Under the pieces are notes generated by a model. It was not told the origin of the DNA and did no database searches. It saw nothing but the letters and a program-made list of their open reading frames with translations. DNA of 64,000 nucleotides from Streptomyces atratus (GTDB taxonomy: Bacteria > Actinomycetota > Actinomycetes > Streptomycetales > Streptomycetaceae): the NCBI RefSeq assembly GCF_014648655.1, contig NZ_BMRN01000009.1:124001-188000 (forward strand), given 5' to 3'. The position numbers and the translations under genes are program-made. Of this stretch, positions 26,340-34,876 are shown piece after piece (positions within the stretch are counted from its first letter, which is position 1; every line of letters starts with the position of its first letter).

Positions 26340-27380
26340 GTGCCGTCCATAGCCAGCCCTGTCCGCACCATCGCCCTGCTCTCGGCGGGACTCGTCCTGC
26401 TGACCGCCTGCGGGGGCGGAACGAGCAGCTCCGCCGCGAAGTCCGGCTCCGCCGACGGGTATCCCGTGACGCTGAAGAACTGTGGACGCACCGTCACCGT
26501 CGAAGCCGCACCGCACCGGGCCGTCTCGGTCGACCAGGGCTCGACGGAGATCCTGCTCTCCCTCGGCCTCGCTGACCGGCTGGCCGCCACCTCGACCTGG
26601 ACCGACCCGGTGATGAAGGGCCTGGAGAAGGCCAACGCCAAGGTTCCCAGGATCGCGGACAACCGGCCGTCGTCGGAGAAGGTCCTCGACCAGGAACCCG
26701 ACTTCATCAGCGCGTCGTTCGAGTCGACGCTCGCCAAGGGCGGCGTCGCGCCCCGCGAACAGTTCGAGGATCTCGGCGTCCCCACCTATGTCTCGCCCGC
26801 CGACTGCACCGGCAAGGACAACAGCGGCGGCGGCGACGGAGCCCGTACCGCGCCACTGACCATGGACAGCGTGTACGAAGAAGTGCGCGACCTGGCCAAG
26901 GTGTTCGGCGTGCAGAAACGCGGCGACACGCTCGTGGCGCAGCTGCGGGCCCGGGTGAAGAAGGCGACCGAGGGCGTCGACGCCTCCGACGCCACCCTCC
27001 TCTACTGGTTCTCCGACTCCAAGGCCCCGTACCTGGCCGGCTGCTGCGGAGCTCCCGGCATCATCACGAGGGAACTCGGCGCGAAGAACGTCTTCGACGA
27101 CACCCATGAGGAATGGCCCCAGATCAGCTGGGAGACCGTCGCCGACCGCAACCCCGACGTCCTGGTCATCGGCGACCTGACCCGCAAGGCACAGACCGCC
27201 GAGAGTGCCGCGAAGAAGATCGAATTCCTGGAGTCCAACCCCGTCACGAAGAACATGGACGCCGTCAGGCACAAGCGATACGTCCTGCTGAGCGGCCAGG
27301 CCATGAACCCGTCCATCCGGACGGTCGAGGGTGTGGAACGCGTCGCCGCCGGGCTGCGCACATTCGGATTCGCGGGGTGA
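26340..27380 (+). CDS. btuF: cobalamin ABC importer, substrate-binding lipoprotein (BtuF-like)
   Basis: A 346-aa binding protein. It opens with a lipoprotein signal (ALLSAGLVLLTAC, Cys at about 21) and has the class III two-lobe fold (VDQGSTEILLSLGLADRLAA; NPDVLVIGDLT). The GTG start at 26340 gives a normal short signal and has AGAGGGA close by; ATG 26313 is in frame but lacks a site. Family relatives also bind siderophores, but the cobalamin riboswitch upstream makes corrinoid the likely ligand. It overlaps the permease start by 4 nt (GTGA). Cysteines (PADCTG, AGCCGAPG) resemble a subset of actinobacterial binding proteins. Confidence 0.88.
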   Translation: MPSIASPVRTIALLSAGLVLLTACGGGTSSSAAKSGSADGYPVTLKNCGRTVTVEAAPHRAVSVDQGSTEILLSLGLADRLAATSTWTDPVMKGLEKANAKVPRIADNRPSSEKVLDQEPDFISASFESTLAKGGVAPREQFEDLGVPTYVSPADCTGKDNSGGGDGARTAPLTMDSVYEEVRDLAKVFGVQKRGDTLVAQLRARVKKATEGVDASDATLLYWFSDSKAPYLAGCCGAPGIITRELGAKNVFDDTHEEWPQISWETVADRNPDVLVIGDLTRKAQTAESAAKKIEFLESNPVTKNMDAVRHKRYVLLSGQAMNPSIRTVEGVERVAAGLRTFGFAG

Positions 27381-28468
27381 CGGACACCGAACGGGCCACG
27401 GCGGTGGACGCGCCACGGGCCTCCCGAGCAGCCGTGCGCAGTGGCACGGGAATACGGAAGCTGCGCGGCGGAGCCCTGTGGGCCTGTGGCATCGCACTGC
27501 TCGTGCTGTCCGTCGCGGTCGCCGTCACCGTCGGCCCCGCCCGTATCTCCGTCGCCGATGTCTGGTCCACGGTCGCCTCCCACCTCGGCTGGGGCCGGTC
27601 ACGGCTCACCCCGATCCGGGACGGCATCATCTGGAACCTGCGCATGCCGCGCACCCTGCTCGCCGCGGTGTGCGGCGCCGGGCTCGCGGTGTGCGGAACC
27701 GTCATGCAGTCCCTGCTCCGCAACCCGCTCGCCGACCCGTTCGTCCTCGGCGTCTCCTCCGGTGCGTCGACCGGCGCGGTCGTGGTTGTCGTCCTCGGTG
27801 TCGGCGGGGGAGCGATGTCGATCTCGACCGGCGCGTTCATCGGCGCACTGTGCTCGTTCGCCCTCGTTCTGCTGCTGAGTCACACCCTGGGCGGCACGAC
27901 CGACCGGGTCGTCCTCTCCGGTGTCGCGGCCATGCAACTGTTCTCCGCGCTCACCTCGTTCGTCGTGATGACCGCCGCCGACGCAGAGCAGACCCGCGGG
28001 GTGCTGTTCTGGCTGCTCGGCTCGCTCAGCGGGGTCGGCTGGAGCGATGTGTGGATCTGCGCCGCCGTTCTCGTCGTGACGCTGCTGATCTGCCTCGGCC
28101 ACGCCCGTACGCTCGACGCCTTCGCGTTCGGCCAGGACGCCGCCGCCACACTCGGCGTCCATGTCGCGCGCACCCGGATCGTGCTGCTCTGCACGACCGC
28201 GCTGCTGACCGCCGCGCTCGTCAGCTCGGCCGGCGCCATCGGTTTCGTCGGTCTGGTCCTGCCGCACGCCGCCCGTGCGCTCAGCGGCTCCGGGCACCGG
28301 CGGCTGCTGCCGGTCACCGCCCTGGCCGGGGCAGTGTTCCTGGTCTGGGTCGACACCCTCGCCAGGACGGTCCTCGACCCGCAGGAAGTGCCCGTGGGAG
28401 TCGTCACCGCCCTCATCGGCGTGCCCGCGTTCGTCCTGGTCCTGTACCGCAGCCGGAGGATCACATGA
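27377..28468 (+). CDS. btuC: cobalamin ABC importer, FecCD/BtuC-type permease
   Basis: A 363-aa permease with about nine or ten hydrophobic helices. Family signatures are present: MPRTLLAAVCGAGLAVCGT, MQSLLRNPLADPFVLGVSSG and GAIGFVGLVLPHAAR. It forms the translocation path with the ATPase encoded next. The GTG start overlaps the binding-protein stop, and its stop overlaps the ATPase start (ATGA), so all three genes are one translationally coupled unit under the riboswitch. Confidence 0.93.
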   Translation: MTDTERATAVDAPRASRAAVRSGTGIRKLRGGALWACGIALLVLSVAVAVTVGPARISVADVWSTVASHLGWGRSRLTPIRDGIIWNLRMPRTLLAAVCGAGLAVCGTVMQSLLRNPLADPFVLGVSSGASTGAVVVVVLGVGGGAMSISTGAFIGALCSFALVLLLSHTLGGTTDRVVLSGVAAMQLFSALTSFVVMTAADAEQTRGVLFWLLGSLSGVGWSDVWICAAVLVVTLLICLGHARTLDAFAFGQDAAATLGVHVARTRIVLLCTTALLTAALVSSAGAIGFVGLVLPHAARALSGSGHRRLLPVTALAGAVFLVWVDTLARTVLDPQEVPVGVVTALIGVPAFVLVLYRSRRIT

Positions 28469-29253
28469 CGCGTGGAGCCACTGAGGGGCTGCGTGCCGAG
28501 CGGGTCAGCCGGGAGGCGGGCGGCCGCCTCATCCTCGACGGGGTCCACCTCACCCCGCCGCCCGGCGCCACCGTCGGGCTGATCGGGCCGAACGGCTCCG
28601 GCAAGTCGACCCTGTTGCGGGTGCTGGCAGGAGTCCTCGCCCCGGATGCGGGCGTGGTCACCCTCGACGGCCGGCGGCTCGACGAGATCGGTCGCCGAAC
28701 CGTGGCCCAGCGGGTCGCCGTGGTCGACCAGCATGCGGTCACCCAGGTCGAGTTGAGCGTCCTGGACGTGGTACGCCTCGGGCGCATCCCGCACCGCAGG
28801 GCCTGGTCGGCACCCGGCCGGGCGGACGACGACGCGGTGCGCGAAGCCCTGGATCGGACCGGTCTCGCCGATCGCGGCGAGCAGTCCTGGCACACCCTCT
28901 CCGGAGGTGAGCGGCAACGTGTCCAGATAGCGCGCGCACTGGCCCAGCAGCCGCGTGAACTGCTGCTCGACGAGCCGACGAACCACCTCGACATCCAGCA
29001 CCAGTTGGACCTGCTGTCGCTGATCACCTCGCTGCCCCTCACCGGTGTGATCGCTCTGCACGACCTCAATCTGGCCGCGATGTTCTGCGATCGGATCGTC
29101 GTCATGAAGGAGGGGCGGGTAGTGGCCGCCGGGACCCCGGCGGAAGTGATCACCGAGGAGCTGATCGCCGACGTCTACCGGGTCAGGGCGCGGGTCACTC
29201 CCGACGGCCCGGACGGACGGCCCTCGGTGCGCTTCCTGCCGGAGCGGCCGTAG
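28465..29253 (+). CDS. btuD: cobalamin ABC importer, ATP-binding protein
   Basis: A 262-aa ATPase powering the importer. Walker A is GLIGPNGSGKSTLL, the signature LSGGERQRVQIARALAQQ, Walker B ELLLDEPTNHLD, and the switch histidine ALHDLNLAA. It follows the permease with an ATGA overlap. A 10-bp hairpin about 160 nt later may end the operon. Siderophore transport is the main alternative, but the riboswitch argues for corrinoid. Confidence 0.93.
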   Translation: MTRGATEGLRAERVSREAGGRLILDGVHLTPPPGATVGLIGPNGSGKSTLLRVLAGVLAPDAGVVTLDGRRLDEIGRRTVAQRVAVVDQHAVTQVELSVLDVVRLGRIPHRRAWSAPGRADDDAVREALDRTGLADRGEQSWHTLSGGERQRVQIARALAQQPRELLLDEPTNHLDIQHQLDLLSLITSLPLTGVIALHDLNLAAMFCDRIVVMKEGRVVAAGTPAEVITEELIADVYRVRARVTPDGPDGRPSVRFLPERP

Positions 29254-29411
29254 CGGCCGGAGGATCCGGCGCGGCAGGTGCCGTGGCGGGGCCGGTAGGG
29301 CGGGCGCGACGCCGGAGAACCGCATCCGGGCTCCGATCGACGCGCAGCACGGAGGGGGCATCACCGAGCGGTAACTGCTCGGACTCCTGACCGTGCGGAA
29401 AACCGCGTGAA

Positions 29412-29438
29412 CACCGGCAGGGCACCTTCCTGCCGGTG
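29412..29438 (+). terminator. possible terminator of the cobalamin transport operon
   Basis: A perfect 10-bp stem (CACCGGCAGG and complement) with a 7-nt loop lies 158 nt after the ATPase stop and just before the P450 remnant. There is no T-run. Confidence 0.5.
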
Positions 29439-29467
29439 CTGTCGACCGGCACCATCTGTCGAGCCAG

Positions 29468-30340
29468 ATGGTCGCGACGGATACCGGCCCCGAGGAGGCG
29501 ATGGCCGCCAACCGGGAGCTGGTGGCCCTGCTCGGAGCGGTGGCCGCGGCCCGCGCGGAGCAGCCGGGCGGCGATCTGACCAGCGCCCTGACCAGCGCCC
29601 TGATCGCCGCCCGCGACGAGGGCGGCGGCAGGCTCGGTCAGCACGAGCTCATCGGCACTCCGCTCCTGCTGATCACCGCGGGACACGAGACCACGCCGAA
29701 CCTCATCACCAACGCCGTACGGGCGCTGTGCACCCACCCCGACCAGCTCGGTCTGGTCAGGTCCGGCGGGGCACGCCGGGCGGACGTGGTGGAGGAGACA
29801 CCGCGCTGGGACAGCCCGGTCAGCTACCTCCCGTTCCGCTGTCCGACCCGCGACCTCACCCTCGACGGCACCGTCATACCGCAAGGCACACCCGTGCTTG
29901 CCGGATACTCGGCCGCCGGTCGGGACATGGCCGCACACGGCCCCGACGCCGACCGGTTCGACGTGACCAGACCGGTCAGGGCCACTGCGGCCCGGCACCT
30001 CTCGCTCGGCCACGGACCGCACTACTGCCTCGGCGCGCCGCTCGCCCGGATGGAGGCCGTGATCGCCCTGGAGCAGCTGTTCACCCGCTTCCCCCAGCTG
30101 GATCCGGCCGTCCCCGGGACCGCGCTGCCCCGCCGTGCGGGCTTCGTGGGCAACAGCGCGGAGACGCTTCCGGTACGTCTCCGGCCCGGCAGCGTGCCCG
30201 TCACTGACCGAAGATCCCCGGCGCATATGATCGACGGGCCAAGGGCCGACCGTCGTTGCGCCGTCCTGCCGTCTCCTGCCGTGCCACCGGGGGTGCCTCA
30301 TCCGTTCCGTACGCATCCGGCTGCCCGAACAGCGCGGTGA
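29468..30340 (+). pseudogene. 5'-truncated cytochrome P450
   Basis: The frame keeps the C-terminal half of a bacterial P450: I-helix LLLITAGHETTPNLI, an ExxR-like EETPRW, and a heme loop LSLGHGPHYCLGAPLA with the Cys ligand (the usual Phe is Leu). It has 290 codons rather than about 400, and nothing like the first 190 residues is found upstream in any frame. It is therefore probably dead, though the piece is otherwise free of stops. It splits the importer operon from the cobinamide amidohydrolase. The last about 60 codons look like non-P450 readthrough. Confidence 0.75.
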
Positions 30341-30383
30341 ACTGCTGACCCGGCACGAGGACGGCCTGGACATTCACCATCTG

Positions 30384-30968
30384 GTGTGGCGCCTCGGGCC
30401 GGGGTGGCGGGTGTGCAGCAGCGCCGTGCTCGGCGGTGGCATCGGCCCGCGCTCCTGGATCCTCAACGCCCAGGTGCCCGGCGGCTATCCGCGTCTGGAT
30501 CCCGACCGTCACCTCGCCGAGATCGCCGCCGCGGAACACCTCGGCGGACTTGGCGCCGGAATGATGACGGCCGCCGACGTCACGGCGTACACAGTCGCGG
30601 CCGACGAGGGGGTGACGGCGACCGCGACCTGCGGACTCGGCGTACGCGGCTGGGCGGCGGCCCCGACCGAGGGCACCGAGGGACCGTCGCGGCCGGGCAC
30701 GGTCAATATCGTCGTCACCCTGCCGGTGGCCCTCTCCGACGCCGCACTCGTCAACGCGGTCGCCACTGCGACCGAGGCCAAGGTCCAGGCACTCCTGGAT
30801 GCGGGACTCGACTGCTCCGGCACCCCCACCGACGCCGTCTGCATCGCCGCCCCCTCCCCGGGTGCGACCCCCGGCGAACCCTTCGCAGGGCCCCGCTCCC
30901 GCTGGGGTGCACGACTCGCCAGGGCCGTGCACGCTGCCGTCCTCGAAGGCGCGCTGCGGCAATCCTGA
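30384..30968 (+). CDS. cbiZ: adenosylcobinamide amidohydrolase (CbiZ-like)
   Basis: CbiZ enzymes cut the lower-loop amide of corrinoids so they can be rebuilt as the cell's own cobamide. The sequence has the family core: SSAVLGGGIGPRSWILNAQV, ATCGLGVRGWAA, VNIVVTLPVALSDAALVNAV and PTDAVCIAAP. The GTG at 30384 gives 194 aa, but family-like sequence continues upstream in frame (LPEQRGELLTRHEDGLDIHH) to about 30300, with no ATG, GTG or TTG. The true start may thus be a rare codon, or the 5' end is damaged. Its place near a B12-riboswitch importer fits corrinoid salvage. Confidence 0.8.
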   Translation: MWRLGPGWRVCSSAVLGGGIGPRSWILNAQVPGGYPRLDPDRHLAEIAAAEHLGGLGAGMMTAADVTAYTVAADEGVTATATCGLGVRGWAAAPTEGTEGPSRPGTVNIVVTLPVALSDAALVNAVATATEAKVQALLDAGLDCSGTPTDAVCIAAPSPGATPGEPFAGPRSRWGARLARAVHAAVLEGALRQS

Positions 30969-31022
30969 GAGCCCACTGCGCCGCGAGCCGACCGGGGCGC
31001 GGCCGATGAAGGGAGTCCTCTC

Positions 31023-31931
31023 ATGACCTCAAGCGCTGCCGATGCCGCCCCGCGGCGGCCGACGGTCGCCGTCCTGGGCACCGGAATCATGGGATCAGGC
31101 ATGGCCCGGAGTCTGCTCCGGGCCGGACTCGACGTCCGTGCCTGGAACCGTACGCAGGCCAAGGCGGCCCCGCTCGCCGCCGACGGCGCCACGGTCGTCG
31201 AGACGGCCGAGGAAGCCGTACGCGGTGCCGATGTCATCCTCACCATGCTCAACGACGGCCCTGCCGTCGCCGCCGCGCTGACCGCCGCGTCGCCCGGGCT
31301 GCGTACCGGCCAGGTGCTCCTCCAGAGCTCGACCGTCGGGCTCGACGCCACCGCCGATCTCGCCCGGCGTGCGGCGGACGCGGGTCTGGTCTATCTGGAC
31401 GCACCGGTCTCCGGTACCAAACAACCTGCGGAACAGGGCACGTTGACGGTCTTCGTGTCCGGTCCCTCCACCGCCCGGGCGTCGGTGAACCCGGTGCTGG
31501 ACGCGATCGGGCAGCGAACGGTCTGGGTCGCGGAGACTCCCGGAGCGGCCTCGCGGCTGAAGCTCGTGGTCAACACCTGGGTGATCACCATGGTCAACAA
31601 CATCGCGGAATGCCTCAACCTCGCCGAAGGACTGAGGATCGACCCGCAGACGTTCCTCGACGTCATGAGAGGCGGCCCGCTGGACTCCGCCTACCTTCAG
31701 GGCAAGTCCGCCGCCCTTCTGTCCGGCGACCTCACCCCGAGCTTCTCCGTGTCCAACGCGCTCAAGGACAGCCGCCTCATCCTGGACGCGGCGCAGGAGT
31801 CGGGGGTGCGGCTGGACCTGGTCGCCGCGTCGGCCGACCGTTTCGCCCGCGCCGAGGCGGCGGGGCACGGCGGCGAGGACATGATCGCCACCTACTACGC
31901 GGGCCGCGCCCCGGAGAAGGACGGTGACTGA
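31023..31931 (+). CDS. NAD(P)-dependent 3-hydroxyisobutyrate-dehydrogenase-like oxidoreductase
   Basis: A 302-aa beta-hydroxyacid dehydrogenase. The Rossmann motif is VLGTGIMGSGMARSLLRAG, the substrate motif VYLDAPVSGTKQPAEQGTLT, and the catalytic Lys lies in LKLVVNTWVITMVNNIAE with a further NALKDSRLILD. It matches the size of the family, which includes tartronate semialdehyde and succinic semialdehyde reductases; the substrate cannot be told. Start ATG has GAAGGGAG upstream. It is monocistronic and ends at a strong hairpin. Confidence 0.9.
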   Translation: MTSSAADAAPRRPTVAVLGTGIMGSGMARSLLRAGLDVRAWNRTQAKAAPLAADGATVVETAEEAVRGADVILTMLNDGPAVAAALTAASPGLRTGQVLLQSSTVGLDATADLARRAADAGLVYLDAPVSGTKQPAEQGTLTVFVSGPSTARASVNPVLDAIGQRTVWVAETPGAASRLKLVVNTWVITMVNNIAECLNLAEGLRIDPQTFLDVMRGGPLDSAYLQGKSAALLSGDLTPSFSVSNALKDSRLILDAAQESGVRLDLVAASADRFARAEAAGHGGEDMIATYYAGRAPEKDGD

Positions 31932-31954
31932 GTCCCGCCGGACGGTCCGCCCAG

Positions 31955-31981
31955 GGTGCCGGAGCAATCCGCTCCGGCACC
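31955..31981 (+). terminator. hairpin terminator after the oxidoreductase
   Basis: An 11-bp perfect stem (GGTGCCGGAGC and complement) with a 5-nt loop starts 24 nt after the stop codon. There is no T-run. Confidence 0.8.
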
Positions 31982-32003
31982 GCCGGGCCCGTAGAGCCGT
32001 CAG

Positions 32004-32144
32004 AACCTGCACCTCGTGCCGTACCACGGCATCGAACAGGTAGCCCTGCGTGTTGTGAACGGCAACCCCGGGCCGAGTAAGGCCCGTTCGGTCCGTCGCC
32101 CGCGCCGGCAGGACGGCCGTACCACGGTCCCTCGGTAGCCAGTC
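32004..32144 (-). pseudogene. C-terminal fragment of a sulfite-oxidase-like molybdoenzyme
   Basis: One minus-strand frame encodes ADWLPRDRGTAVLPARATDR, TGLTRPGVAVHNTQGYLFD and AVVRHEVQV. This pattern (RATD, then NTQGYLFDAVVRH.V) resembles the Mo-co dimerisation domain at the C-terminus of sulfite-oxidase-type enzymes. No catalytic part exists nearby, and the frame runs on past the usual stop. It occupies part of the 307-bp gap between the oxidoreductase and the sigma factor. The assignment is by motif memory. Confidence 0.4.
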
Positions 32145-32238
32145 GGCCGACCGGCGGACCCAGCTCCCGCTCCTCGGCCCGTCGCGCAGCCGCGCACGCC
32201 GCCACCGGACGCCCTCTTCGGTGCTGAATCCGCTCAGA

Positions 32239-33147
32239 TCACTCCTCGACGAGCATTCCGCTGCGGAGCTTCCGCAGAATCCTGCTTATCAGCCGCGACA
32301 CATGCATTTGCGAGATGCCGAGCTCCGTGCCGATCTGGGACTGGGTCATCTCCTGGCCGAAACGCATGTCGATGATGCGACGCTCACGATCGTCGAGATC
32401 GCCGAGCAGCGGCGCGAGTGCATGCAGATTCTCGACCGTCTCCATGGCGGGATCGGGTCCGCCCAGGACATCGGCGAAGGTGCGCCCCGGTGCGTTTCGC
32501 CGGCCCGCGTCCGCCGGATCGGCCGGCATGTCCAGCGAACCGGCCGTGTACCCGTTGGCCGCCACGATGCCCTCGGTGACCTCGCCCTCGCTGAGCCCCA
32601 GCTGTTCGGCCAGCTCCGGAACGGTGGGGTCGCGGTCGAGCTGCGTGGCCAGGGACTCCTTGGACCTGGCGATGTCGACGCGCAACTCCTGCAGCCGGCG
32701 CGGGACATGCACCGCCCAGCTGGTGTCACGGAAGAACCGTTTTATCTCGCCGGTGATGTAAGGGACCGCGAAGGAGGTGAACTCGACCTCGCGCGAGAGA
32801 TCGAACCGGTCGATGGCCTTGATCAGCCCGATGGTGCCCACCTGGACGATGTCCTCCATGTCGCCGCCGCCCCGGTTGCGGAACCGTCCTGCGGCGAACC
32901 GTACAAGGGAGAGGTTCATCTCGATGAGGGTGCTGCGCGCGTATTGATGGGCGGGGGTTCCCTCCTCCAGGACCTGGAGCCGGTCGAAGAACAGCCTGGA
33001 CAGTTCACGCGCATCCGGCGGGGCGATCTTCCCCGCGTCCTCGATCCACGGCAGGTCGCCGATGTCCCCGACAGGCTCCCGCGTCGGCGTCGACCGTGCA
33101 CTCTCCGCTCGCTCCGCACCGGCAGTCTGCGCAGTGTGCGCCGTCAT
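32239..33147 (-). CDS. SigB/SigF-family RNA polymerase sigma factor
   Basis: A 302-aa group 3 sigma factor. Region 1.2/2 is visible (ARSTLIEMNLSLVRFAAGRF, DIVQVGTIGLIKAIDRFD, EVEFTSFAVPYITGEIKRFF), region 3 follows (HVPRRLQELRVDIARSK), and region 4 has the HTH (TQSQIGTELGISQMHVSRLI). In Streptomyces this family (SigB, F, G and relatives) runs stress and development regulons, controlled by RsbW-like anti-sigmas. No anti-sigma gene is adjacent here; the two regulators with ATPase or phosphatase domains elsewhere in the window could act on such a pathway. The gene is transcribed alone. Confidence 0.93.
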   Translation of the reverse strand: MTAHTAQTAGAERAESARSTPTREPVGDIGDLPWIEDAGKIAPPDARELSRLFFDRLQVLEEGTPAHQYARSTLIEMNLSLVRFAAGRFRNRGGGDMEDIVQVGTIGLIKAIDRFDLSREVEFTSFAVPYITGEIKRFFRDTSWAVHVPRRLQELRVDIARSKESLATQLDRDPTVPELAEQLGLSEGEVTEGIVAANGYTAGSLDMPADPADAGRRNAPGRTFADVLGGPDPAMETVENLHALAPLLGDLDDRERRIIDMRFGQEMTQSQIGTELGISQMHVSRLISRILRKLRSGMLVEE

Positions 33148-33823
33148 CTCGTCACGCTCCCCTGGTCGTAGGTGAGGTGTATGCGTCTGCCCCCGGAGGG
33201 GGCTCCCATGCGGAAAAGCGGAAGTCGATCAGGTCACACGGCATCAATGGCCGGGAATCGTCGTGATCCCTCGTCATGTCTGTGCAGGCGAGGCGCACCG
33301 GACACCAGAACCGCCCCACCGGTACGGGGGAGCCCGGTGGGGCGGTCGCCTCCAGGTTGCCACAGCCGACGGCGCATCGGGACCGACCGGCTTATATCCA
33401 GCGGTAGTTGAGTCGAAATCGACGGTGCCCCGACTGCGGCCCGATGCCCGGACTGCAGAACCCTGGGGGTTGTTCGCCCCCCCCGGTGGCGCGCAACACC
33501 GGCGCATCGGCTCCGCCCGAAGGACTCCGCGTGCCGAGCCCATGTCTGCCGAGCCCATGTCTGTGGAGTGACCGATCACGCGGAGTTTCGACGACCTTCA
33601 GAACTCGAGCCTTCCCTCCGGTGCCGTGCTCGTCGACCCATGAGCCGCGAGGCTGTCGACGAGTGCGTCGAGACCGGACATGGCGACCGTGGCGCAGGAG
33701 CGGCAGAGCTGCTTCCAGGTCGACCGAGCATGCCGAACCGACTCCAGGCGAAGGGCGAGTCGGCGGCCGTCCCCACCTTCCCCGCATCGACGTCCGCACA
33801 CGTCCGGTTGTTAGGCTCCGATC
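33148..33823. other. 676-bp gap with no convincing gene; tandem 15-bp repeat
   Basis: It holds the promoter regions of the divergent sigma factor and the LLM oxidoreductase. Two head-to-tail copies of GCCGAGCCCATGTCT sit at 33533-33562. Minus-strand frames between 33576 and 33845 exist but resemble nothing I recognise. The lower codon bias suggests degraded sequence rather than a hidden gene. Confidence 0.5.
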
Positions 33824-34735
33824 GTGAAATTCGGCGTGAACACACTCAATTTCGGTGTCGGCACCACCCCGGAAAGTCTCCTTCAACAGGCCGTGGACGC
33901 ACGTGAGTTGGGGTACTCCTTCGCGATGATCTCCGATCACATCGCGGTCACCCCCGACGTGCACGAGACGTATCCCGCCCCGTTCTACGACCAGTTCGCA
34001 CTTGCCGCGCACATCGCCGGGCGGGTACCAGGTCTGGTGCTCGGTACGACCGTCACCGTGATTCCGTACCGGCACCCTCTGCAGACGGCCCGGCTCGCAG
34101 CCAATATCGACAACCTGAACGCCGACGGGTTCATCCTCGGCGCGGGGATCGGCTGGTCCAGGGCCGAGTACGAGGCGCTGGGCGTGCCCTTCGCCGAGCG
34201 GGGACGGATCACCGACGAATACCTGGCCGCCATCCGCGCCGCATGGACCGAGGACCCCACGACGTTCCGGGGTGAGCACGTCTCGTACCAAGGGGTACGG
34301 ACCGCGCCCGCGCCGGCATCCGCCCCCTGCCTGCCCGTCTGGGTCGGTGGCAACTCGGCCGCTGCCCAGCGCCGCGCCGCCCGGCTCGGTGAGGGCTGGC
34401 ACCCGTACCGGCTGCCGCTCGACGCGATCCGGGCCGGGCTGCCGGTGATCACCGAGGAGGCCGAACGGGTCCGGCGCCCGGCTCCCGCGCTCGTGCCCCG
34501 GTTACAGATCCGTGTCACCGACGCACTCCTCGGCAGTGAACGCCCCGCCGGGCACGGCACGATCGACCGGATCCGGGCCGATCTGGCGGAACTCGGCGAG
34601 CTGGGCGCCACCCACGTGCTGCTCGACGTCAACCCGGACACACCCGCCGAACGCCGCACCGCGGGTGACGACCGGCGGCTTCTCGAACTCCTCGTGAACA
34701 AGGTCGTGGACCCGGTCACGGGCGGCGTCCGCTGA
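33824..34735 (+). CDS. LLM-class F420-dependent oxidoreductase
   Basis: A 303-aa luciferase-like (TIM barrel) oxidoreductase. Typical segments are AMISDHIAVTPDV, LVLGTTVTVIPYRHPLQTAR, GFILGAGIGWSRAEYEALGV and LPVWVGGNSAAAQRRAARLG. In actinomycetes such proteins normally use coenzyme F420 rather than FMN. The substrate is unknown. The start ATG at 33824 follows no strong ribosome site. It is alone in the same direction until the quinone oxidoreductase about 140 nt later. Confidence 0.9.
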   Translation: MKFGVNTLNFGVGTTPESLLQQAVDARELGYSFAMISDHIAVTPDVHETYPAPFYDQFALAAHIAGRVPGLVLGTTVTVIPYRHPLQTARLAANIDNLNADGFILGAGIGWSRAEYEALGVPFAERGRITDEYLAAIRAAWTEDPTTFRGEHVSYQGVRTAPAPASAPCLPVWVGGNSAAAQRRAARLGEGWHPYRLPLDAIRAGLPVITEEAERVRRPAPALVPRLQIRVTDALLGSERPAGHGTIDRIRADLAELGELGATHVLLDVNPDTPAERRTAGDDRRLLELLVNKVVDPVTGGVR

Positions 34736-34876
34736 ATCATTGCGGCCCGATGAACACTTCACCGGCCCGGGAATACGTGCACGGAAAAGGACCTTCCTGC
34801 TGCTGTAGCGACCGGTGACCGGCCCGGCCGTCGGTGCCGTGAACCGTCGCTGCCATGACCAGGAGAGAGGGAGCTC

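Noticed and set aside
33533..33562. CRISPR-like repeat
   Set aside because: Only two adjacent 15-bp copies without spacers and no cas genes.
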